Both the position numbers and the translations under genes were made by a program. From positions 1 through 62,723 of the forward strand of contig JANXYK010000004.1 in NCBI GenBank assembly GCA_025350055.1: a stretch of DNA of 62,723 nucleotides. Reading direction: 5' to 3'. Origin of the DNA: Gammaproteobacteria bacterium. GTDB taxonomy: Bacteria; Pseudomonadota; Gammaproteobacteria; Steroidobacterales; Steroidobacteraceae. The notes under the pieces were generated by a model that saw nothing but the letters and a program-made list of their open reading frames with translations, was not told the origin of the DNA and did no database searches. Of the stretch, positions 24,899 through 36,918 are shown one piece after another (the first letter of the stretch is position 1; every line of letters starts with the position of its first letter).

Positions 24899-27070
24899 TC
24901 AGGCCTGGCGCAGTTCCAGGTAGTGCTTGAAATCCTGGCCGCGCAACAGCGCTGCGAAGTCGCTGGCGATCATCGGCATGCCGAACAGGTACCCCTGCAT
25001 CTCATCGCAATGGCAGCGTCGCAGGAACTGCAGCTGCTCTTCGGTCTCGACGCCCTCGGCCACCACGGTCAGCCCCAGCTTGTGACCGAGCGCGATGATG
25101 GCTTGCACGATCACGGCATCATCCGGGTCGGTAGCCAGGTCGGTGACGAAGGAGCGGTCAACCTTGAGCTGATCGACCGGGAAGCGCTTCAGGTAGCTCA
25201 GGCTCGAATAGCCAGTACCGAAGTCATCGACCGCGATCTGCACGCCGAGCTTTTTGATCTGGCCGAGCATGTGCACATATTTCTCGGCGCCATGCATGGC
25301 CAGGCCTTCGGTGAGCTCGATCTGCAGGTAACGCGCTTCGAGTCCGCTGGCATCGAGCGCTTCGGCGATGATCTGGACGATGTTGCCATCGCGAAACTGG
25401 CGCGGCGACACGTTCACCGAGATCACTACGGGTGGCAAGCCCTCTTCCTGCCAGGCGCGCGCCTGCTGACAGGCGCTGTGCAGCACCCAGCGGCCGATGG
25501 GCACGATCAGGCCCGTGTCCTCGGCCACCGAGATGAATCGCTGCGGCGACACCAGGCCTTGCTGCGGCACCCGCCAGCGCAGCAGCGCCTCGGCGCCGCC
25601 GATCATGCCGGTGACCATGTCGATGCGTGGCTGGTAGTGCAGCAGGAATTGCTGGCGCGCGAGCGCACCGCGCAGGCGATGTTCGACCTCCAGGCGCTCG
25701 ACCAGTGCGCGATTGAGTTCGGCGGTGAAGAACTGGTAGCCGTTGCGGCCGTTCTCCTTCGCCTTATACATCGCCGCATCGGCATTGCGCAGCAGCACGT
25801 CGGCATTGCGGCCATCGACCGGATAAATGGCCACACCAATACTGCTGCTGACGTGGAATTCGCGGCTGCCGGCTTTCCAGGGCTGCGCGATCGCGCCGTG
25901 CACGCGCTGGATCACACCGGCCAGATCCTCGGCCCGGTAGCCATTCAACAGCAGCACGAACTCGTCGCCACCCTGGCGCGCCACCAGGTCAGATTCGCGC
26001 ACGCAGGAGCGCAGCCGATCAGCCATCGACTGCAACAGGTTGTCGCCCAACTCGTGGCCGAAGGTGTCGTTGATGAACTTGAACTGGTCCAGATCTATGA
26101 AAGCGACCGCCACCTCGTCCTTCGTGTCATTGGCGCGCACGATGGCCTGGTGCAGGCGCGTGTTCAGCAGCGTGCGATTGGCGAGACCCGTGAGCGCGTC
26201 GTAGTTGGCCTGCCGCTCGATCTGCGCCTGGTAGACCCGGCGATCGGTGATGTCTTCGATGATGCCTTCGTAGTAGAGCGTCTTGCCCTCGGCGTCACGC
26301 TGCACCACGCAGTTGACGGACAACCAGATCACCTCGCTGTTGCGCCGGAACACCTGGAACTCGAAGGCGCGCACCGAACCATCGCGCTCGAGCAGCGCGC
26401 GCATCTCGTTGCGCCGCTCGGGCTCCACGTACAGCTGGGTGCCCACGTCGTTGACGGCAGCCAGGAGTGCCTGTGGCGAGTCGTAGCCCAGGATGCGCGC
26501 CAGCGCGGGATTGGCCACCAGCAGCCGCCCCTCGGGCGAGGTGTGATAGATGCCCTCGAGCGCGCTCTCGAAGATGCCCTGGTAGCGGGCTTCGGCTTCG
26601 CGGCGCGCCTCGTCGCTGCGTTTGCGCTCGGTGATGTCCTCGATGAAACCCTCGAGCTTCCAGCTATCACTGACGGCATCGTAAACCGGCACGCCCCGTT
26701 CGCTGACCCAGCGCCAGGAACCGTCGCGGTGTCGTATGCGGTATTCGATCGAGTAGCGCTTTGGATTTTCCGGGTCGATCGCGCCCTGGCCCTCAGGGTG
26801 CACGATGTCGCCGAAGCGCAGCACGCGATTGTCGATGAATTCTTCCGCGCTGTAGCCGGTCAGGCGCTCGCAACCGGCGCTGATAAATTCCATGGTCCAG
26901 CCCGAATCATTGCGGCAGCGAAACACCACGCCATCGAGATTCCCGATCAGCGTGCCGAGCATGCGCGAGGAATCATCGAGCGCTGTGCCCGCGATCAGGT
27001 CTGTGGCTGGCGGCAGCGGCGCCGCAGCGGAGCCCCGACCGGCAGCGTTTACTTCCGCACGTTTTTTCAT
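24899..27070 (-). CDS. PAS-PAS-GGDEF-EAL cyclic-di-GMP signalling protein
   Basis: A 723-residue cytoplasmic protein. Two PAS/PAC domains occupy about residues 35-155 and 160-285 (FIEDITERKR and IIEDITDRR mark their ends). A GGDEF domain follows (ANYDALTGLANRTLLNTRLH, active-site GGDEF intact in RQGGDEFVLLL), then an EAL domain with an intact EAL (GAEALLRW), the DDFGTGYSSLSYLKRFPVD loop and AEGVETEEQ. Both catalytic sites look complete, so it could make and break c-di-GMP depending on the PAS signal. It has no membrane helix. Monocistronic, downstream of purA. Confidence 0.93.
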   Translation of the reverse strand: MKKRAEVNAAGRGSAAAPLPPATDLIAGTALDDSSRMLGTLIGNLDGVVFRCRNDSGWTMEFISAGCERLTGYSAEEFIDNRVLRFGDIVHPEGQGAIDPENPKRYSIEYRIRHRDGSWRWVSERGVPVYDAVSDSWKLEGFIEDITERKRSDEARREAEARYQGIFESALEGIYHTSPEGRLLVANPALARILGYDSPQALLAAVNDVGTQLYVEPERRNEMRALLERDGSVRAFEFQVFRRNSEVIWLSVNCVVQRDAEGKTLYYEGIIEDITDRRVYQAQIERQANYDALTGLANRTLLNTRLHQAIVRANDTKDEVAVAFIDLDQFKFINDTFGHELGDNLLQSMADRLRSCVRESDLVARQGGDEFVLLLNGYRAEDLAGVIQRVHGAIAQPWKAGSREFHVSSSIGVAIYPVDGRNADVLLRNADAAMYKAKENGRNGYQFFTAELNRALVERLEVEHRLRGALARQQFLLHYQPRIDMVTGMIGGAEALLRWRVPQQGLVSPQRFISVAEDTGLIVPIGRWVLHSACQQARAWQEEGLPPVVISVNVSPRQFRDGNIVQIIAEALDASGLEARYLQIELTEGLAMHGAEKYVHMLGQIKKLGVQIAVDDFGTGYSSLSYLKRFPVDQLKVDRSFVTDLATDPDDAVIVQAIIALGHKLGLTVVAEGVETEEQLQFLRRCHCDEMQGYLFGMPMIASDFAALLRGQDFKHYLELRQA

Positions 27071-27162
27071 TGGCTGATCTGGAGGCCCTGCCGTACGCGG
27101 GTGCTGCGCCTACCGTGTTTTATCGCGCAGCCGGGGCCGATCTTGAGCAGCGCTGAGCGAAC

Positions 27163-29328
<2,166 letters not shown>

Positions 29329-29332
<4 letters not shown>

Positions 29333-30468
29333 CGGTGTTCCGCCCGTTCACGGCTGCGTGCATCACGCTGCGCGTGCGCAGCATCGCCCTTGGTAGCCGA
29401 TGTGGCCGCGGGCGCTGGTGCCGCGGCCGCCGGCGATAGCGCTGGCCCCTCGATCACACCCGTGACGCCGGTGCCGCGTGTTGCGGCAGCATCCAGCAGC
29501 TTGTCGAGCGGAATGTTGATCGTGTTGCCACTGCCCCTGCCATCGATGATCACCTTGCGCGAGCGCGCCAGGATCGCCTCGATGGTCTCGACATAGAGCC
29601 GGTTGCGCGTCACTTCGGGGGCGCGCTCGTAGGCAGCCAGCAGCGGTTCGAAGCGCGCCACATCACCTTCGGCAGTAGCAATGGCCGTCAATTTGTAGGC
29701 CTCGGCATCGAGTCGCTGGCGCTGCGCCACATCCTGTGCGCGCGGCAACAGGTCGAAGGCATAGCCCTGTGCTTCGCGCGCCATCCGTTCGCGATCCTGC
29801 ATGGCCTGTTCGGTGTCGCGTTGCGCTGCCAGTACCGGCTCGGGCACCTGTACATCGGTGAGGTTCACCGCCTGCACCCGTACGCCGGCGCCCAGCAGGT
29901 CGAGCTGCTGCTGCACCGCGCCCGGCAGCGAGGCAATCAGCGCGCCGCGCGTGCGACCACCCAGGGTTTCCACCAGCGTGTGGCTGGCCACCATCTGGCG
30001 CGTCGCGGCTTCGCCGGTGTCGCGCACCGCGCGGTCGAGATCGCGCAGGCTGTATAGCGCCTGACGGGCATCGCGCAACTGGAACTGCACGCTGCCGGTG
30101 ATGTTGAGCAAGGCGGTATCGCTGCTCAGCATGCGCGCCTGGAAATCGACGCTGTTGAGGCGCGCGAGATCCACATGGATCAGCGATTCGACCGGCCAGG
30201 GCAAATGCCAGCCCACGCCCGGTGCGCGCTCGCCGACGTAGGCGCCAAAGCGTTCCACCACGCCCCGCTGCCCCTCATCCACTTGGTAGCAGCCAGTGAG
30301 CAACCAGAGCAGCAGCAGCGCCGAGGCGACCCCGCCGTACAGCGGGCCGCGCGCGCCGCGGCCCTGGGACCACAGCTGTTTTACCCGCCGCCACGCCGAT
30401 GCACCCTGGACCGGCCCGCCACTACGGCGCCTAGGCTTGGGTTCATCGCCTGATTCATTCCACGCCAT
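29329..30468 (-). CDS. hflK: HflK, modulator of FtsH protease
   Basis: Partner of HflC. The 379-residue protein has a Gly/Arg-rich cytoplasmic N-terminus, one membrane helix (GVASALLLLWLLTGCYQV), the SPFH domain (GPGVGWHLPWP-like ERAPGVGWHLPWPVE) and a long coiled coil (YKLTAIATAEGDVARFEPLL). The C-terminus is an Ala/Pro-rich tail. Order and 4-bp overlap with hflC are standard. Confidence 0.95.
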
Positions 30469-30492
30469 AGCTGACCTGCCGCCGATCGGTGT

Positions 30493-31845
30493 TCAGTTCT
30501 GCAACGCCACGCCCGGCGCGGCGGCGTTGGATTCTAGGTAGGGCACCGCGTGGGCACAAGCCGCGGCGGCTGTGATGGGCACCAGTTGCGCCCCCGGCGT
30601 GCGCGCCAGTTCGTCCATGGGCTTGGCCGGCAGCTCGATCAGCAGTTGCATCGTGCCATCATCGCCGGTGCGCTCCTCGCGCACAGCGCCCGCTGCAAAC
30701 AACCGCGCGCGCAACGCACCAGCGCCGGGGGCGAGCTGCAGCCAGGCGCGTTGCGCACGCAGGTCCAGGCGCTCGGCGATCGCCTCGGCCAGCAGGTCGA
30801 TGCCGCGCTGCCGCTCGGCGCTGATCCACACCTGTGAAATCACCCCGTTGGCATCGCGCTCGATACGCGGCGCCACATCGAGCCGATCGATCTTGTTGTA
30901 CACCAGCAATTGCGGCAACTCGCCCGCGCCGATTTCCTCCAGCACCGCATTGACCTGCGCGGTGTATTCATCGCGGCGCACATCGGCGGCATCGATCACG
31001 TGCACCAGCAACTGCGCGCTGCGCGCCTCCTGGAGCGTGGACTGGAAGGCCGCCACCAGTTCGTGCGGCAACTCGCGGATGAAACCGACGGTGTCGGCGA
31101 CCACGATGCCTGCTCCGCCCGGCAATACCAGCCGGCGCACCAGCGGATCGAGGGTCGCGAACAGCTGGTTGGCCACGTAGGCGGCCGCGCCGGTGAGCGC
31201 ACGAAACAAGGTGGATTTGCCGGCATTGGTATAGCCGACCAGGGCCACGCCAGGCACGGGTATTTGCGCACGCGCGCTGCGACCGGTCTCGCGCTGCTGG
31301 CGCAGTTTTGCCAGTCGGTGGGTGAGCGTGCGTACCCGCGTCGCGAGCAGGCGCCGATCGGTCTCGAGCTGCGTTTCACCAGGGCCGCGCATGCCAATGC
31401 CACCGCTCTGGCGCTCAAGGTGGGTCCAGCCGCGCACCAGGCGCGTGGACAGGTGCTTGAGCTGCGCCAGCTCCACTTCGAGCTTGCCCTCGGAGCCGCG
31501 GGCACGCTGCGCAAAGATATCGAGGATCAAGCCGCTGCGGTCGAGCACGCGCCGGTTGGTCAGCTTCTCGAGGTTGCGCTCCTGGCTCGGCGAGAGCGGA
31601 TGATCGAAGAGGATCAAATCGGCCGATTCCGCGGCCGCCACCGCGTTGATCTCCTCGGCCTTGCCGCTGCCGACGAAGTAGCGCGGATCAGGCCGCTCGC
31701 GCCGCCCGGTGACCGTGGCGACCGGCAGCGCGCCGGCCGAGCGCGCCAGCTGCCGGAATTCCTCGAGGTCTTCGGCGCGTACGGCTTCGCCCAGCCCCAG
31801 GCGCACCAGCACCGCACGCTCACCGCTACGTGGGCGCTCAAACAT
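30493..31845 (-). CDS. hflX: GTPase HflX
   Basis: Ribosome-associated GTPase that splits stalled or stress-damaged 70S ribosomes. The 450-residue protein has the HflX N-terminal domain (YFVGSGKAEEI, DHPLSPSQERNLEKL), a helical linker (GPGETQLETDRR) and the G domain: G1 LVGYTNAGKSTLF, G3 DTVGFIRELPHELV, G4 YNKID. A C-terminal extension of about 80 residues follows. Located between hfq and hflK as in most Gammaproteobacteria. Confidence 0.96.
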   Translation of the reverse strand: MFERPRSGERAVLVRLGLGEAVRAEDLEEFRQLARSAGALPVATVTGRRERPDPRYFVGSGKAEEINAVAAAESADLILFDHPLSPSQERNLEKLTNRRVLDRSGLILDIFAQRARGSEGKLEVELAQLKHLSTRLVRGWTHLERQSGGIGMRGPGETQLETDRRLLATRVRTLTHRLAKLRQQRETGRSARAQIPVPGVALVGYTNAGKSTLFRALTGAAAYVANQLFATLDPLVRRLVLPGGAGIVVADTVGFIRELPHELVAAFQSTLQEARSAQLLVHVIDAADVRRDEYTAQVNAVLEEIGAGELPQLLVYNKIDRLDVAPRIERDANGVISQVWISAERQRGIDLLAEAIAERLDLRAQRAWLQLAPGAGALRARLFAAGAVREERTGDDGTMQLLIELPAKPMDELARTPGAQLVPITAAAACAHAVPYLESNAAAPGVALQN

Positions 31846-31866
31846 TCGGCGGGCCGCAGCCTGGCA

Positions 31867-32112
31867 TTATTCGGAAGCGCTCTCCGCCGCATCGCTGCTG
31901 GGCAGCGTGACAGCGCGACCGGGCACCACCGTGGAGATCGCGTGCTTGTAGACCATCTGGCTGACGGTGTTCTTCAGCAGCACGACGAATTGATCGAAGG
32001 AATCGATCTGCCCCTGCAGTTTGATGCCATTGACCAGGTAGATCGAAACCGGAATGTGTTCCTTGCGCAAGGCGTTCAAAAATGGATCCTGCAGGGACTG
32101 GCCTTTGGCCAT
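31867..32112 (-). CDS. hfq: RNA chaperone Hfq
   Basis: Hexameric Sm-like protein pairing small RNAs with mRNAs. The 81-residue sequence starts [20 protein letters not shown] and carries the Sm1 segment [20 protein letters not shown] and Sm2 [10 protein letters not shown]. The C-terminal tail is short and acidic ([10 protein letters not shown]). A good GGAG-type site precedes it, and it lies between miaA and hflX. Confidence 0.98.
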   Translation of the reverse strand: MAKGQSLQDPFLNALRKEHIPVSIYLVNGIKLQGQIDSFDQFVVLLKNTVSQMVYKHAISTVVPGRAVTLPSSDAAESASE

Positions 32113-32179
32113 GGACTGTTCTCCTTATTCTGTCAGCGGTACCGCGTGGGGGTCGGCGTGCGCGGCACGTAACTTTATT

Positions 32180-33139
32180 CTAACATCGCGCGGCGGCCAG
32201 AAGTGCGGCGAAGCCGGAATCAATTGCAGGATCAATGCCCTGGAACCCAGGCTCCGAGCGCAGCCAGGTGAGTTGGCGCTTGGCCAGTTGCGCGGTGGCG
32301 GTCACCGCAAGCTGCCTCGCACGCGCCAGATCGCAGGAACCGGCGCAAAAATCCCACAATTGACGGTATCCGACCGCACGGATGGCCGGCAGTTCCGTGT
32401 ACAGGTCGCCGCGCTGGTACAAGGCGCGCACCTCGTCCAGCAACCCGGACGCGAGCATGGCATCGAAGCGCTGCGCGAGGCGCTGTGCCAGCAACATCCG
32501 ATCGCCCGGAATCAGTGCAATCCGCATCCATTGCACGCCCGCGACCGGTGCGCGCGTGTCAGCCTGCCATGCACTGATGCCGCGGCCGGTGAGTCGGTAG
32601 ACCTCGAGCGCACGCTGGATGCGCTGCGGGTCATTGGGGTGGATGCGTGCCGCCGCACGTTCATCGACCTCCCGCAGCTGTGCATGCATGGCGGCCCAAC
32701 CCCGCTCGCGCGCTTCGGCTTCGATCTGGGCACGCACTTGCGGGGATGCGCTCGGCAGGGGCGCAATGCCCCGCAGCAGCGCTCGCAGGTACAGCAGGGT
32801 GCCGCCCACCAGTACCGGCAGCCGGCCGCGCGCGTGGATCTCGCGCAGCTTGAGCGTGGCGTCGACGACGAAGTCACCGGCCGAATAGCGCTGCGCCGGA
32901 TCACGCAGGTCCAGCAGATGATGCGGAACCTGGGAGCGCTCCGCAGCGCTGGGCTTCGCAGTGCCGATATCGAGTCCCCGGTACACCTGCGCTGAATCGA
33001 CACTGATGATCTCGATCGGCAGCTCGGCAGCCACGCGCATTGCCCAGGCGCTCTTGCCGCTGCCAGTCGGCCCGGTGAGGATCAAGGCCCGCGGCGGCAA
33101 AGCGCCGGGCGCGGCTGCGACGGAGGCTCCTTCGGCCAT
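32180..33139 (-). CDS. miaA: tRNA dimethylallyltransferase
   Basis: Adds a dimethylallyl group to A37 of tRNAs reading UNN codons. The start at 33139 lies 2 bp after the mutL stop; the longer frame is a shadow of mutL. The 319-residue protein has the P-loop LILTGPTGSGKSAWAM, DSAQVYRGLDIGTAKPS, LVGGTLLYLRALLRGI and the C-terminal AIRAVGYRQLW. The residues are those expected for an active enzyme. Confidence 0.96.
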   Translation of the reverse strand: MAEGASVAAAPGALPPRALILTGPTGSGKSAWAMRVAAELPIEIISVDSAQVYRGLDIGTAKPSAAERSQVPHHLLDLRDPAQRYSAGDFVVDATLKLREIHARGRLPVLVGGTLLYLRALLRGIAPLPSASPQVRAQIEAEARERGWAAMHAQLREVDERAAARIHPNDPQRIQRALEVYRLTGRGISAWQADTRAPVAGVQWMRIALIPGDRMLLAQRLAQRFDAMLASGLLDEVRALYQRGDLYTELPAIRAVGYRQLWDFCAGSCDLARARQLAVTATAQLAKRQLTWLRSEPGFQGIDPAIDSGFAALLAAARC

Positions 33140-33141
33140 GC

Positions 33142-34959
33142 TCAACGTCCCCGCAGGAACAGGCGGTCGAGCTCCGCCAGCGACACGGCTGTCCAGGTCG
33201 GCCGCCCGTGATTGCACTGGCCCGCGCGCTCGGTGTGCTCCATCTGCCGCAGCAAGGCCGCCATCTCAGGCAGGGTCAGCCGACGCTGCGCGTGGATGGC
33301 GCTGCGACAGGCAATCGTCGCCAGCACCCGCTGTGCCGAGGCCTCGAGGTGATGTGCGCCGCGCTCGGTGGCAAGATCGTGGATGATCGCGCGCAGCAGC
33401 GAGGGCACCTCGGCATCGGCCAGCAGCGCTGGCACCGCGCGCACCGCGAGCTGCGTTGGCGCGATGCGATCCAGCTCGAAGCCCAGCCGCGTGAAATCCT
33501 CGCGTGCGGCCATCAGCAGCTCGAGCTCGTGTTCAGCGGCATTGACTGCCAGCGGCTCGAGCAGGCGCTGCGCCGCTGGCGACTGCTGCGCATGCTGCAG
33601 CTTGAGCGCTTCATAGAGCACGCGTTCGTGCGCGGCGTGCATGTCCACCAGCACCAGGCCCTGCCGGTTTTGCGCCAGGATGTACAGGCCATGGAGCTGC
33701 GCGATCGGTGTGCCCAGCGGCTGATCCTCGCCCGCGGCGCCGGGCGCTGGCGCACTGCATGGCTCGCCAATCGCGAAATGTGCGGCCGGATCGTCGGGAA
33801 AACGCGAGCTGATGTACGAGGCAGCGGGCTGGGCCGTTGCAAAGCGTGAGTGCATAGCCGTAGACGCAAAATCAAATGGCGTTGAGGCCACGGGCATGGC
33901 CAATGCCGCGGGCATGGCCAGTGCCGCGGGCATGGCGAGCGCACCCGAAGCCGCCCTCGCTGTAACACCAGGCACCGAAAGCGCGCGCTCCACCGCGCGA
34001 AACACGAAATCATGCACCGCGCGGCTGTCGCGAAAGCGCAGCTCGAGCTTGGCCGGGTGCGCATTCACATCGACCAGGCGCGGATCGATGCGCAAGTCCA
34101 GTACATAGGCAGGATGCCGGCCGTGGTACAGCACATCGCGATAGCCGAGCCGCGCCGCATTGCCCAGCAGGCGATCGCGCACCGGTCGGCCATTCACGAA
34201 CCAGTACTGCGCGTCGGTATTCGCGCGCGAGGCCGTCGGCAGACCCAGCCAGCCGTAGAGCTGCAGCGCACCCGCCTGCTCGATGCGCACACTGCGCGCG
34301 GGGAAATCCGCACCCAGCACCCGCGCCACGCGCTGATCGCGCCCCGCGGCATCCAGCGCCGGCGGCAGGTCGAGCACCAGACGCGCGTTGTGTCGCAGGC
34401 GGAATCCAACCGCGGGTGCCGCCAGCGCCAGACGCTCCACGGTGCGGGCGATGTGGCCAAATTCCGTGGGCTCGGTGCGCACGAACTTGCGCCGCGCCGG
34501 CACGTTGTAGAACAGATCGCGCACTTCGACGCTCGTGCCCTGTGGATGCGCCGCGGGTCGCAGCTCGCTGCGCACACCGCCCTCCACCAGCAATTCACTG
34601 GCCGCGCTGGCCCGCGCGTTGCGGCTCACGATCCGCAGGCGCGCCACGGAGCCGATTGAGGGCAGTGCTTCGCCCCGGAACCCGAGGCTCGCCACGGATT
34701 CCAGGTCTTCGAGCGATGCGATTTTGCTGGTGGCATGGCGTTGCACCGCCAAAGGCAGCTCGTCAGCTTCGATGCCGCCGCCATCGTCGCGCACGCGCAT
34801 CAGGCTTAAGCCCCCCTGTTCAATTTCGATGTCGATGCGCCGCGCGCCGGCATCGAGCGCGTTTTCGATCAGCTCCTTGACCACGGAAGCCGGGCGCTCA
34901 ATGACCTCGCCGGCGGCGATCTGATCGATCAGGTTGGCAGAGAGGAATTGAATCGCCAT
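33142..34959 (-). CDS. mutL: DNA mismatch repair protein MutL
   Basis: GHKL ATPase coordinating mismatch repair. The 605-residue protein has N-terminal motifs ELIENALDAGA, RDDGGGI and SLGFRGEALPSI. The C-terminal domain carries DMHAAHERVLYE at about residue 437, matching the D-x-HA(x2)E(x4)E nicking motif, with ACRSAIHAQ and CNHGRPT, which in other MutL proteins complete the metal site. So, unlike E. coli MutL, this one is probably an endonuclease and need not rely on MutH. The linker contains a six-residue repeat (see 33891-33944). Confidence 0.95.
   Translation of the reverse strand: MAIQFLSANLIDQIAAGEVIERPASVVKELIENALDAGARRIDIEIEQGGLSLMRVRDDGGGIEADELPLAVQRHATSKIASLEDLESVASLGFRGEALPSIGSVARLRIVSRNARASAASELLVEGGVRSELRPAAHPQGTSVEVRDLFYNVPARRKFVRTEPTEFGHIARTVERLALAAPAVGFRLRHNARLVLDLPPALDAAGRDQRVARVLGADFPARSVRIEQAGALQLYGWLGLPTASRANTDAQYWFVNGRPVRDRLLGNAARLGYRDVLYHGRHPAYVLDLRIDPRLVDVNAHPAKLELRFRDSRAVHDFVFRAVERALSVPGVTARAASGALAMPAALAMPAALAMPVASTPFDFASTAMHSRFATAQPAASYISSRFPDDPAAHFAIGEPCSAPAPGAAGEDQPLGTPIAQLHGLYILAQNRQGLVLVDMHAAHERVLYEALKLQHAQQSPAAQRLLEPLAVNAAEHELELLMAAREDFTRLGFELDRIAPTQLAVRAVPALLADAEVPSLLRAIIHDLATERGAHHLEASAQRVLATIACRSAIHAQRRLTLPEMAALLRQMEHTERAGQCNHGRPTWTAVSLAELDRLFLRGR
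33891..33944 (-). repeat. mutL: 18-bp tandem repeat (3 copies) inside mutL linker
   Basis: Three head-to-tail units of 18 bp, the first two differing at one base and the third diverging at its end. They encode repeated ALAMPA hexapeptides in the disordered linker between the ATPase and C-terminal domains. Copy-number change would keep the reading frame. Confidence 0.8.
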
Positions 34960-34990
34960 GGTGCCCCGCCGCCGGGGCCCACCAGCGGCC

Positions 34991-36304
34991 CTAGCGCAAA
35001 CGCGCAGTGTACGCGGTGCCGTCCGGCGGGTGACTTCGAAAATAGCTGACGATGCCGCCCTCGATGGCGGCGGCGAGCTGCGCCTGATAGGCGCTGGAGC
35101 GGAGCTTGCGTTCTTCGGCGGGATTTGAAATGTAGGCGGTCTCGACCAGCATCGAGGGCAGGTCGGGGGATTTGAGCACCACGAAGGCCGCGTGCTGCAC
35201 CACCCTTTTGCGGATCGCGCCGACGCGATCGAGCGAGTTCAGCACCTCGTCGGCGGCCTCCACGCTCGCGCCCATGTTGGCTTCCTGCGAGACATCGAGC
35301 AGCACCGAGGCCAACGCCGGATCGACGTTCGCCAGCGAAGTGCCACCCTTGAGCACCAGCGCGTTTTCGTGATCGGCCAATCGCTTGGCCGCTTCGCTCG
35401 AGGCACCGCGATAGGACAAGGTGTATACCGACGCGCCGGCAATCGAGCGATCGCGCACCGCATCGGCATGGATCGAGACGAACAGGTCCGCGTGCGATGA
35501 GCGCGCGCGTTCCATGCGCTCGCGCAGGTCGATCAGCCGGTCGGCATCGCGCGTGAGCACGGCGCGCATGCCGGGTCGCTCGTTGATGCGCGCCGCCAGG
35601 GCGCGCGCAATCGCGAGCACCACGTCTTTCTCGTGCGTGCCACTCTGCCCGCTGGCGCCCGGATCCTCGCCGCCGTGCCCCGCATCCACCGCCACCACGA
35701 TGTCGCGGCTCGTGGGCATGTGTGCGGGGCGCACCGTGCGCGGCGCTGCGCTGTCATCATCCTCATGCGCCGCCGCGGGTGTAGCCGTTGTGGTCGCAGC
35801 TGCGACGGCGAGCGCAGCGCCATCGCGCAAACTCAGCTGCAGCTGGTAGCCCGAGCTGACCCTGGAAACCAGCACCGTTGGCGCCGCTGTCAGCGGCTTG
35901 CGCAGCTGCAGCACCACGCGGTAAAGGCCCGCATGAGGTGCGGCACGCAGGCTCGATATGAGGCCGCCCGCAGCCGGCAGCTGCAGGTTCGTGGTGGCCG
36001 CCGTGGCGGGCAGATCGACCACCACGCGTACCGGCCCTTGCAGCTGATACACCTTGTACGCCACTGCACCCGACAGACGCAGGGTCAGTTGCGTGGCCGC
36101 GGCGTCGCTGTGCAGCGCGGCGCCCGTTAGCCGCACGCCGGCCGCGTGTGCGGCCTTGGCCTTGGGCTTTTGGTAGTGGGCGGATGCGCTGGCGCGATCG
36201 GCCCACGACACGCCCAGCGCCAACACGACCAGCAGTGCCAGCATCGTGCGCAGGGGTCGCGCTGAGCCTTCAGGCCGGCAGGATTGGGCCGCTGGGTCAT
36301 TCAT
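34991..36304 (-). CDS. amiC: N-acetylmuramoyl-L-alanine amidase with AMIN domain
   Basis: Periplasmic zinc amidase that splits septal peptidoglycan during division. I use the ATG at 36304 (437 residues); a TTG at 36343 would add 13 codons. A long signal region (TMLALLVVLALGVSWADRASA) is followed by an AMIN domain that targets the septum (LRLSGAVAYKVYQLQGPVRV). The Amidase_3 catalytic domain has VAVDAGHGGEDPGASG, with the His and Glu zinc ligands, SIHADAVRD and VETAYISNPAEERKL. There is no LysM domain at the C-terminus, which favours AmiC/AmiA over AmiB naming. Located between tsaE and mutL as usual. Confidence 0.92.
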   Translation of the reverse strand: MNDPAAQSCRPEGSARPLRTMLALLVVLALGVSWADRASASAHYQKPKAKAAHAAGVRLTGAALHSDAAATQLTLRLSGAVAYKVYQLQGPVRVVVDLPATAATTNLQLPAAGGLISSLRAAPHAGLYRVVLQLRKPLTAAPTVLVSRVSSGYQLQLSLRDGAALAVAAATTTATPAAAHEDDDSAAPRTVRPAHMPTSRDIVVAVDAGHGGEDPGASGQSGTHEKDVVLAIARALAARINERPGMRAVLTRDADRLIDLRERMERARSSHADLFVSIHADAVRDRSIAGASVYTLSYRGASSEAAKRLADHENALVLKGGTSLANVDPALASVLLDVSQEANMGASVEAADEVLNSLDRVGAIRKRVVQHAAFVVLKSPDLPSMLVETAYISNPAEERKLRSSAYQAQLAAAIEGGIVSYFRSHPPDGTAYTARLR

Positions 36305-36384
36305 TGCGGCGGAAACTCTAGGCCTATCGCCGGTTTTTTTCAATGCTAATCAGAGTACTAGACGATTTAACTCTGATCGATTCT

Positions 36385-36918
36385 CTAGACTGGGTGCGCG
36401 CCCAGCCCCGCCAGCCAGCGCTGACCCGCCGGTGACGCCGCGCTGAGGCGCACGGTGCGCGACAGCTGCGCAGCAGCGCCCTCGCCTGTCGATACCATCA
36501 GCTCGATGTTGAGATCCGGCGCGGGCAGCAGATCCGGCGCGCGCTCGGGCCATTCCACCAGCAACAGCACGCCGGCATGCAGCTGATCGCGCAGCGCAAG
36601 CTGTTCGAGTTCGCCGGGTTCGCGCAGCCGATAGAGATCCAGGTGCAACACCAGGAGCCCCGTGAGTTCATAGCTTTCGACCAGCGTGTAGGAAGGGCTG
36701 CGCACCGTGCCACTGACGCCGAGCGCGTGCAGCAGCGCGCGCGCCAGCGTGGTCTTGCCGCTGCCGAGCTCGCCATGCAGGTACACCACCAGCGCATCCG
36801 ACGCTGCGCGCGGCAGGCTGCGTGCCAGCGCGGCGCCCAGCGCCAGGGTTGCGGCTTCCGTGTCGAGCTGCTGGTGCAGCGTGGTTGCCGGGTGTTCAGT
36901 CACTGGCTTGAGAGTCAT
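36385..36918 (-). CDS. tsaE: tRNA threonylcarbamoyladenosine biosynthesis ATPase TsaE
   Basis: ATPase required with TsaB and TsaD to make t6A37 in tRNAs. The start at 36918 forms an ATGA overlap with the nnr stop. The 177-residue protein has the P-loop LHGELGSGKTTLARALLHAL, then VRSPSYTLVESYE, HLDLYRL and LVEWPERA, all typical of TsaE. It is slightly longer than E. coli TsaE (153) owing to N- and C-terminal extensions. Confidence 0.95.
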   Translation of the reverse strand: MTLKPVTEHPATTLHQQLDTEAATLALGAALARSLPRAASDALVVYLHGELGSGKTTLARALLHALGVSGTVRSPSYTLVESYELTGLLVLHLDLYRLREPGELEQLALRDQLHAGVLLLVEWPERAPDLLPAPDLNIELMVSTGEGAAAQLSRTVRLSAASPAGQRWLAGLGAHPV

